Source: Pseudonocardia sp. T1-2H (GTDB lineage: Bacteria; Actinomycetota; Actinomycetes; Mycobacteriales; Pseudonocardiaceae). Taken from it: DNA of 64,000 bases. The notes under the pieces were generated by a model. That model made no database searches. It had not been told where the DNA came from and was given only the letters and a program-made list of their open reading frames with translations. Location: the NCBI RefSeq assembly GCF_038039215.1, contig NZ_JBBPCL010000001.1, positions 1,550,001 to 1,614,000 on the forward strand. The letters are read 5' to 3'. A program made the translations under genes and the position numbers. The stretch's first letter is position 1, and every line of letters begins with the position of its first letter. Below are positions 37,309-48,998 of this stretch, one piece after another.

Positions 37309-38501
37309 CGGAGGATGCCGGTCCCGGCGCAGTCGCGGGCCGGGCGTTCGCGCGTGTCTACCGGGTGTCGCGTCGGGAGGACCTCGCCGACTACATCGCT
37401 GCAGCGTTCGCCAAGTCGGGTGCGCAGGTGCTCTACGCGACGAGCCCGCAGCGCGCCCCGATGTACTTCGCGGTCCAGACAGCAGCGGGCGAGCGGGTCG
37501 GGGTGATCATCTACCCGTTCCGGGCTAACCGGATCGAGACGGGGAACCGGCCGAAGGACGAGCACAAGCTGCAGATCCGCTACGGCGGCCAGGACGGCTG
37601 GGGCGGGTCGCATCCGGTCGGCTACGACGTCGCGAACGTGGACACGACCCTGGTGCTGGGTGTGAGCATGGCGGCGGGCGTGTTCGTGGGGCTCGACCCG
37701 CAGATCTATGACCCGTTCCCGATGGGGATCTCGACGTACTTCAAGGACGGGCAGGTCGCCGAGGCGGTGGCGAGCAACGGCTGGGCGGTGTTCGAGCGGC
37801 ACAACCTGCCAGGGCGGCGCCGGCCGGACCGGCGCTCACCGGAAGGCCTGGAGACCTTCGTCCTGTTCGAGCCCCGCAGGCTGCTGGACTATGTGCGGTT
37901 CGAGCGGCGTGCAGCTGACCTGGGTCTGGACCCGGCACTGCGGTTCACCACGGCTGTGGAGGCGGGCAAGACCGTCGACACGGCCGGGGAGATGACGACC
38001 TCGCTGCATGGGCTCGAGGCGCAGTTTGACATGACGAGCACTGAGATCCTGGAGATGATCAGTCAGCGCAACCGGCTCACGGTGGCGGTGCGGGGCGGGG
38101 TCGCCGAGTATCACCTGCAGAAGGTGCTTGATGCGGACCCACAGGTAGTGTCGGCGACGTCGCTGGACCAGGACGGTGCCCATGACTTCGATGTGGTGAT
38201 GCAGGACGGGAGGACCGTCCGGGTCGAGTGCAAGAACAGCTCCCCGAAGCGCTACGCCAACGGCGACATCAAGGTCGAGGTGCAGAAGACCCGCGCAACG
38301 CAGGGCGACCCGGCTGGCCGGCTTTACCGGCCCGAGCAGTTCGACGTGGTGGCTGCCTGCCTGTTCGCGCCGACCGGTGAGTGGCGCTTCGCCTACCGCG
38401 CCACCGCGGATATGGACAAGGACAAGGAGCACGACGACCGGCTCGCCGCCCTGCAGCGAGTCACCGAGGTGTGGAAGCCGACTCTCTTGGAGGCCCTGTG
38501 A
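37305..38501 (+). CDS. Probable type II restriction endonuclease, PD-(D/E)XK fold
   Basis: 398 residues from the GTG at 37305. The C-terminal domain (about 250-350) has the nuclease core: YHLQKVLDADP, then HDFDVVMQDGRTVRVECKNS, giving D-x(n)-E-x-K. The N-terminal 250 residues are unlike known folds (a VSRREDLADYIAAAF start and a GIGTS/IYPFRANRIE-type segment) and may recognise DNA. Overlaps with the HTH gene before it and the cytosine methyltransferase after it (GTGA each) tie it to one modification system. Recognition site unknown. Confidence 0.82.
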   Translation: MTEDAGPGAVAGRAFARVYRVSRREDLADYIAAAFAKSGAQVLYATSPQRAPMYFAVQTAAGERVGVIIYPFRANRIETGNRPKDEHKLQIRYGGQDGWGGSHPVGYDVANVDTTLVLGVSMAAGVFVGLDPQIYDPFPMGISTYFKDGQVAEAVASNGWAVFERHNLPGRRRPDRRSPEGLETFVLFEPRRLLDYVRFERRAADLGLDPALRFTTAVEAGKTVDTAGEMTTSLHGLEAQFDMTSTEILEMISQRNRLTVAVRGGVAEYHLQKVLDADPQVVSATSLDQDGAHDFDVVMQDGRTVRVECKNSSPKRYANGDIKVEVQKTRATQGDPAGRLYRPEQFDVVAACLFAPTGEWRFAYRATADMDKDKEHDDRLAALQRVTEVWKPTLLEAL

Positions 38502-39622
38502 GCAGCACGGACAGCGCGGCTTCCCCAGATCGTCGGTGCCCCATGGCATCGTCTGTGCCTGTGAGCGAGGAACGAGGGGTCGCAGTCTCCCTGTTCTCCG
38601 GCGCCGGGGGACTTGACCTGGGCGCGGAGCAGGCGGGCTACCGGGTGCAGGCGGCCGTGGAGTACAACCACGACGCCGCAGACACGATGGAGAAGAACTT
38701 CCCCGATCTTCGGTCCCCGGTGATCCGGGAGAACATCCTGCAGGTCCCGTCGGAGCAGATCCGTGAGGCCGCCGGGCTGGGGCCGAAGGAGAGCCCGGAG
38801 CTGCTGATCGGCGGGCCGCCGTGCACCCCGTTCAGCAAGTCGAGCTTCTGGCTGGACTGGAAGCGTGACGGCCTGGACCCGAACGCCTCTCTGCTGCAGG
38901 AGTACACGCGGGTACTGCGTGACCTCAAGCCGCGGTACTTCGTGCTGGAGAACGTCTACGCGCTCACCTACAACAACAAGCAGAGCCGCCCCCACTTCGA
39001 GCGCCTGCTCCGGGAGATCGACGACTTCGGCTACGACTGCAACTGGGAGGTACTGAACGCGGCGAACTTCAACGTCCCCCAGGCACGTCCCAGGCTAGTC
39101 ATCGTCGGAGCACCCAAGGGTGCACGCACCCCGACCCTCCCGTCGGCATCGCACGGTGGTCGCTGGGAGCGTCAGAACGTGGGGAAGGCCGACTCCCCCC
39201 ATCAGACGGCGGGTGAGGCCCTGGCCGGGCTCGTCACCACCCCGGAGCCGGCCGACGAGGTCGCCGGCCAGTACGGGCACCTTCTACCAGGGATTCCGCC
39301 GGGTGGGAACTACCTGCACTACACCGCCGAGCGTGGTCACCCGGAACCGCTCTTCAGGTGGCGCAGCCGCTACTGGTCATTCCTCCTGAAGCTGGATCCC
39401 GACAAGCCGTCTCCGACGATCCAGGCACAGCCCGGTCCGTATGTCGGCCCTTTTCATTGGGAGAATCGTCGACTCCGCGTAGCCGAGCTGAAGCGGCTCT
39501 TCACATTCCCCGACGAGTTCGAGCTTGTCGGCTCGCGCAACTCGATCCAGGCGCAGCTAGGCAACTCCGTGCCCCCGTTGCTGGCGAGGACTGTCATCGA
39601 GGCCCTCACCGACGAGGAGTAG
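38498..39622 (+). CDS. dcm: DNA (cytosine-5-)-methyltransferase
   Basis: 374 residues from the GTG at 38498. Motif I SLFSGAGGLDLG (31-42), motif IV GGPPCTPFS with catalytic Cys109, motif VI FVLENV, motif VIII QARPRL and motif X GNSVPP are all present. It methylates cytosine at C5 to protect DNA from the upstream nuclease. The target-recognition region (about 200-290) is short. Followed within 2 bp by vsr. Confidence 0.95.
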   Translation: MSSTDSAASPDRRCPMASSVPVSEERGVAVSLFSGAGGLDLGAEQAGYRVQAAVEYNHDAADTMEKNFPDLRSPVIRENILQVPSEQIREAAGLGPKESPELLIGGPPCTPFSKSSFWLDWKRDGLDPNASLLQEYTRVLRDLKPRYFVLENVYALTYNNKQSRPHFERLLREIDDFGYDCNWEVLNAANFNVPQARPRLVIVGAPKGARTPTLPSASHGGRWERQNVGKADSPHQTAGEALAGLVTTPEPADEVAGQYGHLLPGIPPGGNYLHYTAERGHPEPLFRWRSRYWSFLLKLDPDKPSPTIQAQPGPYVGPFHWENRRLRVAELKRLFTFPDEFELVGSRNSIQAQLGNSVPPLLARTVIEALTDEE

Positions 39623-39624
39623 CC

Positions 39625-40062
39625 GTGGCGGACGGATGGGTTAGCACTTCGAAGAGTACCCACCTTCGAGGCCGCAAGAAGGTCAGCACCGAGCCTGAGG
39701 TGCTCCTACGGAAAGCGCTGCACGCTGCTGGTGCTCGGTTTCGACTGCACCGCCGGATTGCCCCCGGATGTACCCCTGACCTGGTACTGCCCCGTCATGG
39801 CGTCGCTGTCTTCGTCGACGGCGACTACTGGCACTCCTGCCCGCTCCACGGTAGGAAAACTCCTTTCACGGGTCCGAACGCTGACCTGTGGGAGCAGAAG
39901 ATGCACCGCAATCGGGAGCGCGACGCCCGGTCTACGGCGTTGGCCGAGGAACGCGGTTGGACTGTCCTTAGGCTGTGGGAATGCACAGTCCGGGCAGACC
40001 CGTCGCTCGCAGCAACCGCCGTCCTCGAGCAGCGCTCACTGCCGCCTCTTGCGGTCACGTAA
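39625..40062 (+). CDS. vsr: Very short patch repair endonuclease
   Basis: 145 residues from the GTG at 39625. Vsr nicks at T:G mismatches made when 5-methylcytosine deaminates. Motifs: VSTEPEVLLRKAL, CTPDLVLPRHGVAVFVDGDYWHSCP (Asp52, His70 region) and WEQKMHRNRERD. Placement after the C5-methyltransferase is the usual one and supports its role. The reading frame is intact. Confidence 0.94.
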   Translation: MADGWVSTSKSTHLRGRKKVSTEPEVLLRKALHAAGARFRLHRRIAPGCTPDLVLPRHGVAVFVDGDYWHSCPLHGRKTPFTGPNADLWEQKMHRNRERDARSTALAEERGWTVLRLWECTVRADPSLAATAVLEQRSLPPLAVT

Positions 40063-40102
40063 GACGCGTAAAAGTGTGACGTCTGCAGTCGCCAAAGATC
40101 AG

Positions 40103-43100
40103 TTACCCCACAACTCGGCGCAAGATTGTCAGCGGCTGCCGGTCGGCCTCGTAGGGATCGCTCCAACTCAGGTTGGTGACGCCTAGCTGCTCCCCAGCGT
40201 GTTTCTGAACCGCTCGTTGGGCGTCCGTGAGTAGGTGCGCTTCGCGACGCCACAACGGGTGCCCGAGAGCCACTGCTCGTCCCGTCCGACCATCGGCGAT
40301 GACAGGAACGTTGACGATCGTGTGATGCTCGAGGTCGACCCCCTCGATCGCCGTGAGTGACTCAGCGAGGGCGCGGCCGCGAGCCTGCCAAAGCTCGAAC
40401 GGGAGTTGCTCGCCGGCGGCGATGGCGAGCATGTCGAGTGCCAGCCTCCAGTCCAGGGCCCCGTGGAGTCGTCGGTTGTCGTATGACCGGAGGCAGTCAG
40501 GGCAGGAAGTCGTGCAGACCTGATGGGTCTTGTCCAACCACCTCTCGGTGAGCTCATGTCGCGTCGAGTGCAGAAGCTTGTCGAACACGGTGGCGTGGCC
40601 GATCTCCGCGGCGTAACCGGCCCCGTTCTCGAGAGCATCAGCTATGAAGATGTCGTAGGTCGGGATGTTGAAGCGTCGAACGGGCTGAAGACCGACGACA
40701 AGCTCCTGTGGATCGACATCGAGCTGTGCCTGGCAGGCGATCCGAAGTGCCTCAGCGAGTGACCAGAACGCAGCCCTCCCCGCGGGAACATGCTGGGGGA
40801 GTGACGAGATGGTCCCAGCGGGGACGTTCGCGTCTCTCAAACCCACAATGAGGACGTCCGTGGTCCGGACTTCTCCGATTGCCGCCGGCTCGAGGCTTGT
40901 ACCCGCCGGGATCTGCCATGTCTTCGGTGGGTAGCGAGACGGGTCCGGGACGATGACCGACCCGTCGGTGAGCTGGCGCAGAGGGAAGAGGGCCCCGCGG
41001 TTGTCATTAACCTGAACGACCTGGGCCTGCTCGAACGTCCGCAGCTGAAGTGCGAGAATCTCTTCTGACCGGGTCGGTGGGGTCGCGGTTGTCACTGCGG
41101 GCAGCGCAGCTCCTGGGGAGAACTCGTTCTCGTCGTTGTAGTCCTTGGCCCTATAGGTCGTCCGAAAGCCAAGCGGTTGGTACATCGTGAACGCGAACAG
41201 CTGCCCCTGACAGACCTCGCACGTCTCCGAGCCCGGAGATGCGATGACGGCATCGCACTCTAGGCAGCGTGCCATCTTGTAGGCCGGTCCCAACGGGTCT
41301 TTGGCCTCGACGCGGTAGCCCTTGAGGTCGTAGGCGGCGAAGCCGGCCGCAACATGCAGCACGCCGTCACGGACGACTTGAGCGCCCGGTGCAAAGGCTG
41401 AAACTGCCATGTCCAAGGGGCGGTCTGCGACCTCCGCAGAGTCCAGGGTCGACTTGTTCCTAGCCTCGTGGCTGTACAGAGACCTGGCCCGCGTCGGGAA
41501 CCCGAACATCGGGAGAACGCCGGCGGTAGCGAGAAGCTCGCTTAGCTCCGAGATGGGCGGTGTGACTCGGGCAATCGCAGCGTCTACGTCCGATACGAGC
41601 GTCGTCGATGCCCAGTCGTGGAGCACGGCGATCTCGTGACCAGCAAGTCCCGTGTAGCTGCAGAGCCGCTCGACGGCTTGACCAACAGCCGCGGAGGTCT
41701 TTAGCCAGAGCTGGACCTCGGGCCGATATGTCGACCATTGGCCCGTCGAGCCGAACGAGCCGTGGATGCTCTTCGGCGTCCAGGCCGGCGGGTTCGATGT
41801 CGACAGGAACGCTTGCCGAAGTACCTCCGCAGCGATGACGCGACGCACAATCGGTAACCGGTCCAGATCGAGGAACGGCTGTGGCGGGATGTCGCCCGTC
41901 ATTCGGTGGGTGTTATTGAAATAGTAGTCGTCGTGAGTCCTGTCCCGGCAGACCGTGACAGCGTAGGAGTAGGCCTGACCGGCGCGGCCAGCCCTGCCGA
42001 CTCGCTGCTGATAGTTGAAGCGTTGCGGCGGCATGTTGGCCATAAGCGTCGATCGCAGTGAGCCGATGTCGACGCCTACCTCCATCGTCGTGGTAACGCT
42101 GAGGACATCAAGACCACAGGTGAGACGGTTCTCGCGGGGCTCGGGAAGCAGGACTCCACGGAACCATCGTTGCCGCCGGCGTTGCTCATCGAGTGGCTTT
42201 GTCTGGCCGGTAAGTTCAGCAACGGCCAGTCTTCGAGGCTCGCGTTGTGCCAACCATGCGTAGTAGTCCTCCGTCAGGGTTGCGAGGCCGTCCTCGACTA
42301 GCTCCACTCCTCGACAGTTGCGGTTCGCGCACGCGCCTCCGGACCGATGAAGGTGACGGTAGGAGCATGAGATGCACCGCCAGACTCGGCCGGCGGAAGG
42401 TACGACGACAAGCGGTGCCAAGCCTGTATGGATCTGTAGCAGCCATCCCGTCGCCACGGCGAACGTGAGAGCCTCACTGGCCCATTCAATGAGTGCTTGT
42501 CTGTCCACGCCAAGCTGGTCACCGACCTTCTCGAGGTACCGCCGCACCACCCGGGGGATAGTCGGTTGTGGGTCTCCGTAGTCCGCGCCGACGTATCGCC
42601 GTGATGTTCCAAGAATGCGGATACAGGACGCCAGAATTTCCTCGGCCCGAGCTTCGTTGACCGGCGAGCCGATCATGCGGATCGATGAGGGGGCAACATA
42701 CCCGAGGCCTGCGGACTCGATGTCGCGTCCGGCCCGATCGAAGAGAGCCATCGCAAGCCCAGCGTTGAGCTTCTCCGCGTAGGCGGCGCGCGTTGCCGCT
42801 ACGTTCTCGCCGCCTGCCTTGTCCCACAAACCGGGCGTAGGCGGTTCGAAAACCGTGTACCAGGGGTCACCATCGTCAGTCTTACCCATCGACGGCGCGG
42901 GACCGGCTGGATGAACCCCGAGCTGTAGAAGCTGTTCGTTGACGCGGGCTCGGAGCGTTGCCCAGCTGGTTCGCGAGACCCCGCCGCCTTGACGTGCAGC
43001 ATCGAGTTGATCTTGTTCTTCTGGCGTCAGCTTGAGCCACTGCTGTTTCTGGACGAGACCATAGAGCTCGGGCGACGTACGTATCGTCTCGGCGAGAACG

Positions 43101-45450
43101 TGCTTCTCGTCCTCTGTTAGCGAGGTCGGGTCAGTGGTCGACTTTGTGAGGACATCGACGACGTCCGGTGCCTCCCTCCCCAACGCCTGGCGCACCACCT
43201 GGCGGACCAGGTCTCGGTAGTGGTTGCGGGCCACGCCAGCGGCTGTGCGAGCAGCGTCGTCTCTACTGTCCGTGAAGACGATCGTCTTGCTGTCCTCCGG
43301 TAGGTCCCCCATCGTTCTGATCAGCTGAGAGAGGAACACTTGAGTTGACTGCGCGAGACCTGACGTGTGAGCACGGATCGGGCTTCGGACCTCACCGCGC
43401 CAGTACATCTCGGGATCTCTGTTGTGACCCTTCTGAGCGCAAGCCGGACACATCTCAGGGAGCGCGGGCGGCTTCTCCTTGCTGTCACCGGGAAGCCCGC
43501 GATAGGTCATCACCCAACCTGTTGCGTTGAACGAGCCCAGCTCAACGAGCCCAGTACGTGGGTTCAGCTCGGCTGGGCTGAAGCTGAACTTCACCGTTCC
43601 CGACTTGGCGGGAAGTTGGTGAGACCACTCAAGGTCAGGGCTGATCGGCTTCGCACCGGGCCAGTACCACATGTACTCGCCGTACCGGCGGCGGAACACT
43701 GGTTGCTGCTCCATCGCCGGTACCTCTGCGGTGTCTGGTCCGAGGACCCAGCCGAGACCCTCCTCCTCGGGAAGCCGGTCAACGACAAAGCCGCCGAGAC
43801 TGACATCGCCACAGTCGAAGCAGTAGAGGAGGTCTAGAACCCGGGACCCGCAGTCCGGGCAGGACGACGCCGGGACATCGAGAAGCCTTCCGATGGTCCG
43901 CGCGGGGTCGGCTGGCCCCGTACCGCAGGACGGATTCGAGCATGCCCAGACTCCGCGGACAGTCCGTGCGAAGAGATGCGCTCGCAGGGGGATTGTGGTG
44001 TCTCGGTCAGCCGGGTCATCAGCGATTCGGGTGAGTACCTCGCCCAGCGCCTGCCGGTCGCGCTCACTGCCGTCGGCGTCTGCGAACAGGCGCCGAGCTA
44101 TCTCCGCCAAAGGCGTCGCACGGTGACGACCGTCGTCGGGCGAGTAGCAGGCGCCTGCAACGGCCTGGGACAACGTCGGCCCATCGGCCCGCGGCTCGTG
44201 GCCGGCGTCGCCTCTGAGCACCTGCGACCGAGTCAGCTTAGGCGGAGTGCCGATGGACCGAGGCTGCCCTGCGGTGATGTGGAAGGAGTCGCGCGACGCT
44301 CCGAAAAAGCCCTCGAGGTACTGGCGACTCTCTTCGCCCTCGTCAAGGGAGGCGCTGGTGGCAACAAAGCGAAGCTGGGAGCTGTCGGGCTCCAGGCCCA
44401 ACCGTGCAAGCAGGTTGCGCAAGATCATTGCGACCTCGCTGCCTTGTGTGCCTCGGTAAAGGTGGAGTCGTCAACCACCAGGGTGAGCACGTGCTCTGGC
44501 GCGTGCGCCAACCAGTCGCGGGTTCTTTCAAAGAGCGGGCTGTCGGCATCCCGCATCAGAAGAGCATTAAGCATAGAGTAGTTCGTCACGAGCACGTCGG
44601 GAGGAGTGACTCGCATGTCCCAGCGCACCAGCATCTCGTTTCGGCGCGGATCCGAGAACTGTGTCAAGTTGTCCGGGCTGTAACCGGCTGCCTGCAGGTC
44701 GTCGTACTCACGAGTGATGCCTCGTAGCTGCTCCGCGACCCGCGCAGCATTGTCAGAGCTGCCCTGCGGTTGCGTGACGGTCCCAAGAGAGGCTGAGGTG
44801 TAGCGGCCGAACCAGAGCTGGGACTCTCGACGAAGCGCCGCAATGTTGCGGACCGCGCGGCGGAGTCGGACGACCTGGTCCTCGACAAGTGCATTCGTGG
44901 GATACAGGACGATAGCCCGCATCGATGCCGGACGGCTCTCACTGCGTAGTGGTTTCCATCGGTTGGCGTTCGGCGCGCTCCACCAGTCGTTAACCGCGGG
45001 CTCGTTGGTCCATGACATCGACTCGTCAACGAGCCGCAGGAGCACTGGCAGGAGGAAGCTCTCGGTCTTGCCGGACCCTGTTCCTGACGTGACTACTACG
45101 TTGGGCCGTGTGTTGCTGCTTCCTAAGGAGTAGCGGATCGCCTCGGCCTGGTGTTGGCGCAGGAGGATAGGGGAGGCTTCTTTGGTGAACGCGCCAAAGA
45201 GGGCCCTCCCCACGATCTCTGCAGCTGTATCAGAGACGCCGGCCTCCCGGGTGACGTCGAGTAGCGGCATCCTGGCATCGTAGGGTACGACAGGTTCCAG
45301 CAAAGGATCTGCGAAGAGACGCCCGGGTCGTTCGAGAAGCGCCCGCCGCTCTTCCATCAGGCTCTCATTGCGGAGCCAGAACGCCGTATCGAAGTACCGA
45401 AGGTAAGCATCCCGGATTGAGTCGTTGGTCGACAACGGGTTAGCAGACAT
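40103..45450 (-). pseudogene. DruE-like superfamily II helicase with C-terminal DUF1998-type zinc domain, one frameshift
   Basis: About 1782 residues if repaired. N-terminal part (45450 to about 44470): VVTSGTGSGKTESFLLPVL (Walker A) and LVVDDSTF where LVVDELH is expected; the next frame gives [25 protein letters not shown], so one base is missing at about 44466-44470. The long second part has ATSASL (motif III), [12 protein letters not shown] and [13 protein letters not shown] (motifs V-VI) and ends with a Cys-rich [14 protein letters not shown] ... [11 protein letters not shown], the DUF1998 signature. Size and layout match DruE of Druantia type III. The upstream partner is 13 bp away. Confidence 0.8.
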
Positions 45451-45463
45451 GCAGCACCTCGGC

Positions 45464-48400
45464 TTAGGTAGCGAAAAGATCGAAGATGTGCTCAGCGAAA
45501 GACTTCGACACGTCGTGGTATGCGATTGCGCGCTGGTCCTTCACTTTCTGCGGTAACCGGCCGCTGCTTAACACGGCCGCGCGACCGTACATGCCAGGGA
45601 GGTCGGCGCCAAGCGCAACGACAAGCAGGCGGGATTTTGAGTAATAACCTAGGAGTGGTCGTCCGAGGCGCTGAGCCTCTAGGTGTTTCACCAGTTGTGC
45701 CGTTCCGACTGCTGCTTCCTGTCGCTCGATATCTGCATCGGATCGGTATACATAAAGCGTGCGGAATGCGGACTCGAGACGGTAGGCGCCCGGGGTGGCC
45801 GCTGTTTGGACCGGCTCCCAGTATGCGGCTGTCACGTTGAAGCGCTCAATCTTTCGCGCCCCAGGCATGGGAACGCGGCACAGCTTTGCACCAACACGAC
45901 TTAGCTGCGGCAGAATGTTGAGTAAGGCCGACGCCGCGCGCGGGACGATCTTCACGGGGGCATCAGAAGGCAACAGGTCCCGTAGCCCAGGTAGTAGGTC
46001 AGCGACGGTCGAGGCGGTCAGGCCCTCCACGAACCAGGACCTCGGGCCTTCCCTGTTCTCCTCGTACGAGTACTTCCCACCGACATCATTTACATTCTGC
46101 TCCAGCTGCGCTCGCGCGCTGTCGGACCATGCGCCTACGAGGTAGAAGGACCCGTCAGCCGCTTCCGCGAGAGCCGGCGGAGCTATCGACCAGGACGTCA
46201 CCTCGAGCCGCTCGTTGCGGCTCAGGTCGACGTGCCCGAGGACCTCGAGACTGCGCCGGAAAGAGTCGGCCGCAATGGCCGAGGAGTCAACCTGAGTAAT
46301 CACCCGGTCCAGCGACGTCACGGTGCCACCTCCGAGGTGGACGAGTGCGTCGAGCGCAACGTCGTGATCGACTACCAGTGTATCAGCGCTTGCGATTTGT
46401 GCCAGGCGGTCCGAAATGCTGATCTCGGCGCCAAGGTCACTCGAGCGCGGACGGTTTCTCCGTGGCCACGATGGATATCGCTTCTCAATTCCACACTGAC
46501 TGCAAGAGCCAGACAGCATCGGCGATGGCGGCTTTCCCATGGGGGTCGGCGGGAGCTGGATGCGATGCGCTCCCGTGACGACGCACGACTTAGGGTTAGG
46601 GGCCGCAATGACAATCGGCACCGAACTTTGCCGGGGTGGCCGGTTAGCTGACCACCAAATCTGCCCGATCTTCGTGGCGGAGGGCTTCATGATCTGGTGT
46701 GTCGTCGCTGGAACAGAAGCGCCCCGAACAACGTGCGACGAGCCGTCGAATTGGTCGATAGCAGTCGTAGCGGTGAGTGGCTGGTCCGGATGGTAGCCGA
46801 CAACAACGGCCGTGTCCCAGGTCCAGCGGTCCGGGGTGTCTGACGACCGCAGCCGCAGGATTGAGCGCTGCAGCGCTCGGTTCCCGGTGTCGAGCTTGAG
46901 TTCGTAGTCGCCGTCCTCCAGCTCCATCTCGGCGAGATCGACCAAGAGCACCCCACGCTGGCTTTGCCAGCTATGCGACTCGATCGCGTCGCCCGAGGCC
47001 AGCTGCATGCGGGACAGCGAGAGGGCAAGCTCGTTGTCGAGCTGAGACACCGCACGAATCTCTGGTGGTCGAAGTGCCGACCACTTGCGAAGGTTCCCGG
47101 GAAGCTTCATACCGCCGGCGATGCTTAGCTGTGAGGAGATGACCGGCACGAGCGGGTTAAGGTCCGGATACTTCGACGCAGAGATGGGCGCCGACAGAAT
47201 CTGAACGTCCGTGAATAAAGACCATCCCCGCGGAAGCCCCTGCAACGCGTCCCGGCGTTGAAAGCCTGGACGAGCAATCGCTTTGAGGAGCCCGTCTACC
47301 TGGTCCGGCAGCTGACCCTGGTTCTTGACGAGAACAAGTGAGTCCTCGCCGAGCTGGACCCGTTCGCTCTCGACGAATGCGTTGGTCAGCTCGTCCCGGC
47401 GGAAGGGAACCACACGGTGTGGGTGACGCCGGGCCTGGACTCCTGTGCGTGGGTCTACCAGGTGCAGAACGCCTTCCACCACGGAACCTGGGTCAATGCT
47501 GCCCGCCGTCCGCGGACGGACCGTGCCGCCCCCGAGCGGAAGCATGTCGATACGCGGCGTGCCATCAGCGCTCTCAACGACGAGCTCGTCGGGGCAGACG
47601 CTCCGAGCATCGTTGCCAGGAACGACAGCTGAAGAGCAGGCTTGGGGAAATTTCGTAGCTGTGCCATGAGCCGGATGTCACCGGTTCGTGGCTGTGCCGA
47701 CGTGCCTCCGGCGTCAATGGGATCAGTGGCATCGCGGTTGTCCCAGCTCGCCAGCTCCGTCGCGGCGACCTCCGCAATCCGCTCCTGCGCACCGGTTCGC
47801 TGCCACAGACCCTGCAAGTTCTTGCTCGCAGGACAAGGAACTTGCTGGATCCAAGTGTCAAGGATCCTTGCCATGTCGGCTGGCGGGATGTCGCTTCCCG
47901 GTGGAAGGCCGAACTGACGGAACATCCTCGTGAGATGGCGCCGGTCCGCGGCCCGGATGAGCGCCTGAGACAGCGGAAGGCCGATATAGCGGTGGGTAAG
48001 CGCGAACGCTGTGGGTACACCGTAGCGACCATCGTTCAGTGTCAGCCAGTCGTTGAGTCCACGCCACAGCTGCTCGGCGGCTGCCTGGTAGGCACTTTGC
48101 AGTCGTTCCTTCGGCTTGTCCCCTGTGACTCCCAGAACCGCAGCGAGACGCGGGTAGTAGGCATGGACGGCCACATTACGATCACTCCCCATCGCTTCGG
48201 CCGCCAGTGTGAACGCAGCCAGCAACGCCAACGTGGGGGGCGGCTTGACATGGGAGTCAGACTTGCTCCGGCGTCTGACGTCTCGCCGCCACCGGTCGAG
48301 GTGTTGTAGATGAGCGCGGAACACATCGGCGGAGCCGCCGTGAAGCGCCAGGGTCGCCCGGACAGCCTCCACAAGCTGGCCTTGCGCCTCGTCGACGTCG

Positions 48401-48540
48401 ATCGACAGATGCGAGGAGACCTCGGCCAGAACAGCGTCGTCCATGTCTAGGTAGACGGGGCGGCCAGCCTGATCTTCGGAGAAGACGGTTGCGCATATTG
48501 CAGAGTTCCAGCGGAGGTAGTCGTCCCACGCGTTCTCCAT
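45464..48540 (-). pseudogene. DruH-like large protein, one frameshift
   Basis: About 1025 residues if repaired. The ATG at 48540 has a GGAGG site 5 nt upstream. The first part reads to about 47615 (ending QLSFLATMLG before shifting); the next frame continues PDELVVESADGTPRID and on to 45464. The break is at about 47612-47624. No catalytic motif was recognised; a CSQCGIEKRYP segment near the middle could bind zinc. It immediately precedes the DruE-like helicase on the same strand, the arrangement of Druantia type III (druH-druE). Identification is by size and neighbour. Confidence 0.62.
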
Positions 48541-48671
48541 CTTGGCCTCCAACTGACCCTTGACGGCCTCTCGGTGCCATGCCTGCTCACCACTGAGGGC
48601 ACAACCGCCGCCCGTATGATCGACTCGCGTCGACACTCCGTCGCGGCGCCACGCCGGACCGTACTCGTGGT

Positions 48672-48687
48672 TAGGCTGAATAGCCTA
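48672..48687. promoter_or_regulatory. Short perfect dyad upstream of the DruH-like gene
   Basis: TAGGCT GAAT AGCCTA, 6-bp perfect arms with a 4-nt loop, 132 bp upstream of the start at 48540. Could be an operator. Too short to be certain. Confidence 0.3.
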
Positions 48688-48791
48688 GTGCTGCTACGCC
48701 TGGTGAGGTCACCCGAAGGACTAGGGGGACGCGAAAATCGGAGAGCCGCGAACGCGGCAGGTCGCTACCGTCCGCGTACGCGATCTGACGG

Positions 48792-48998
48792 CTACCGCGC
48801 CAGCTGGTCGAGCTCGATAACGTCGATGTCGAGTTCGTAGGCGACAGCCTGTGCCGCAACAAGGGCAGCAGAGGCGTCAGTAGCATTCAGCTGGAGGCCG
48901 AAGCCACGTAGTTCTCGTATGGTACGAGTCTGAGTTCGCTGCAACCCAGCGGAGCGACATATCGCCTCTTTTCTCAGTAATTCGACCCGTCCAGGCAT
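48792..48998 (-). CDS. Small hypothetical protein upstream of the Druantia-like pair
   Basis: 68 residues from the ATG at 48998: a basic N-terminal half (LLRKEAICRSAGLQRTQTRTIRELRGFG) and a helical, acidic end (AVAYELDIDVIELDQLAR). Same strand as the DruH-like gene, 251 bp upstream. It could be a small regulator or immunity factor, but no family is recognised. Confidence 0.4.
   Translation of the reverse strand: MPGRVELLRKEAICRSAGLQRTQTRTIRELRGFGLQLNATDASAALVAAQAVAYELDIDVIELDQLAR

Noticed and set aside
40103..48540. DISARM system
   Set aside because: DISARM has separate DrmA helicase and DrmB (DUF1998) proteins plus DrmC; here helicase and DUF1998-type end are in one chain with a single large partner, which fits Druantia better.
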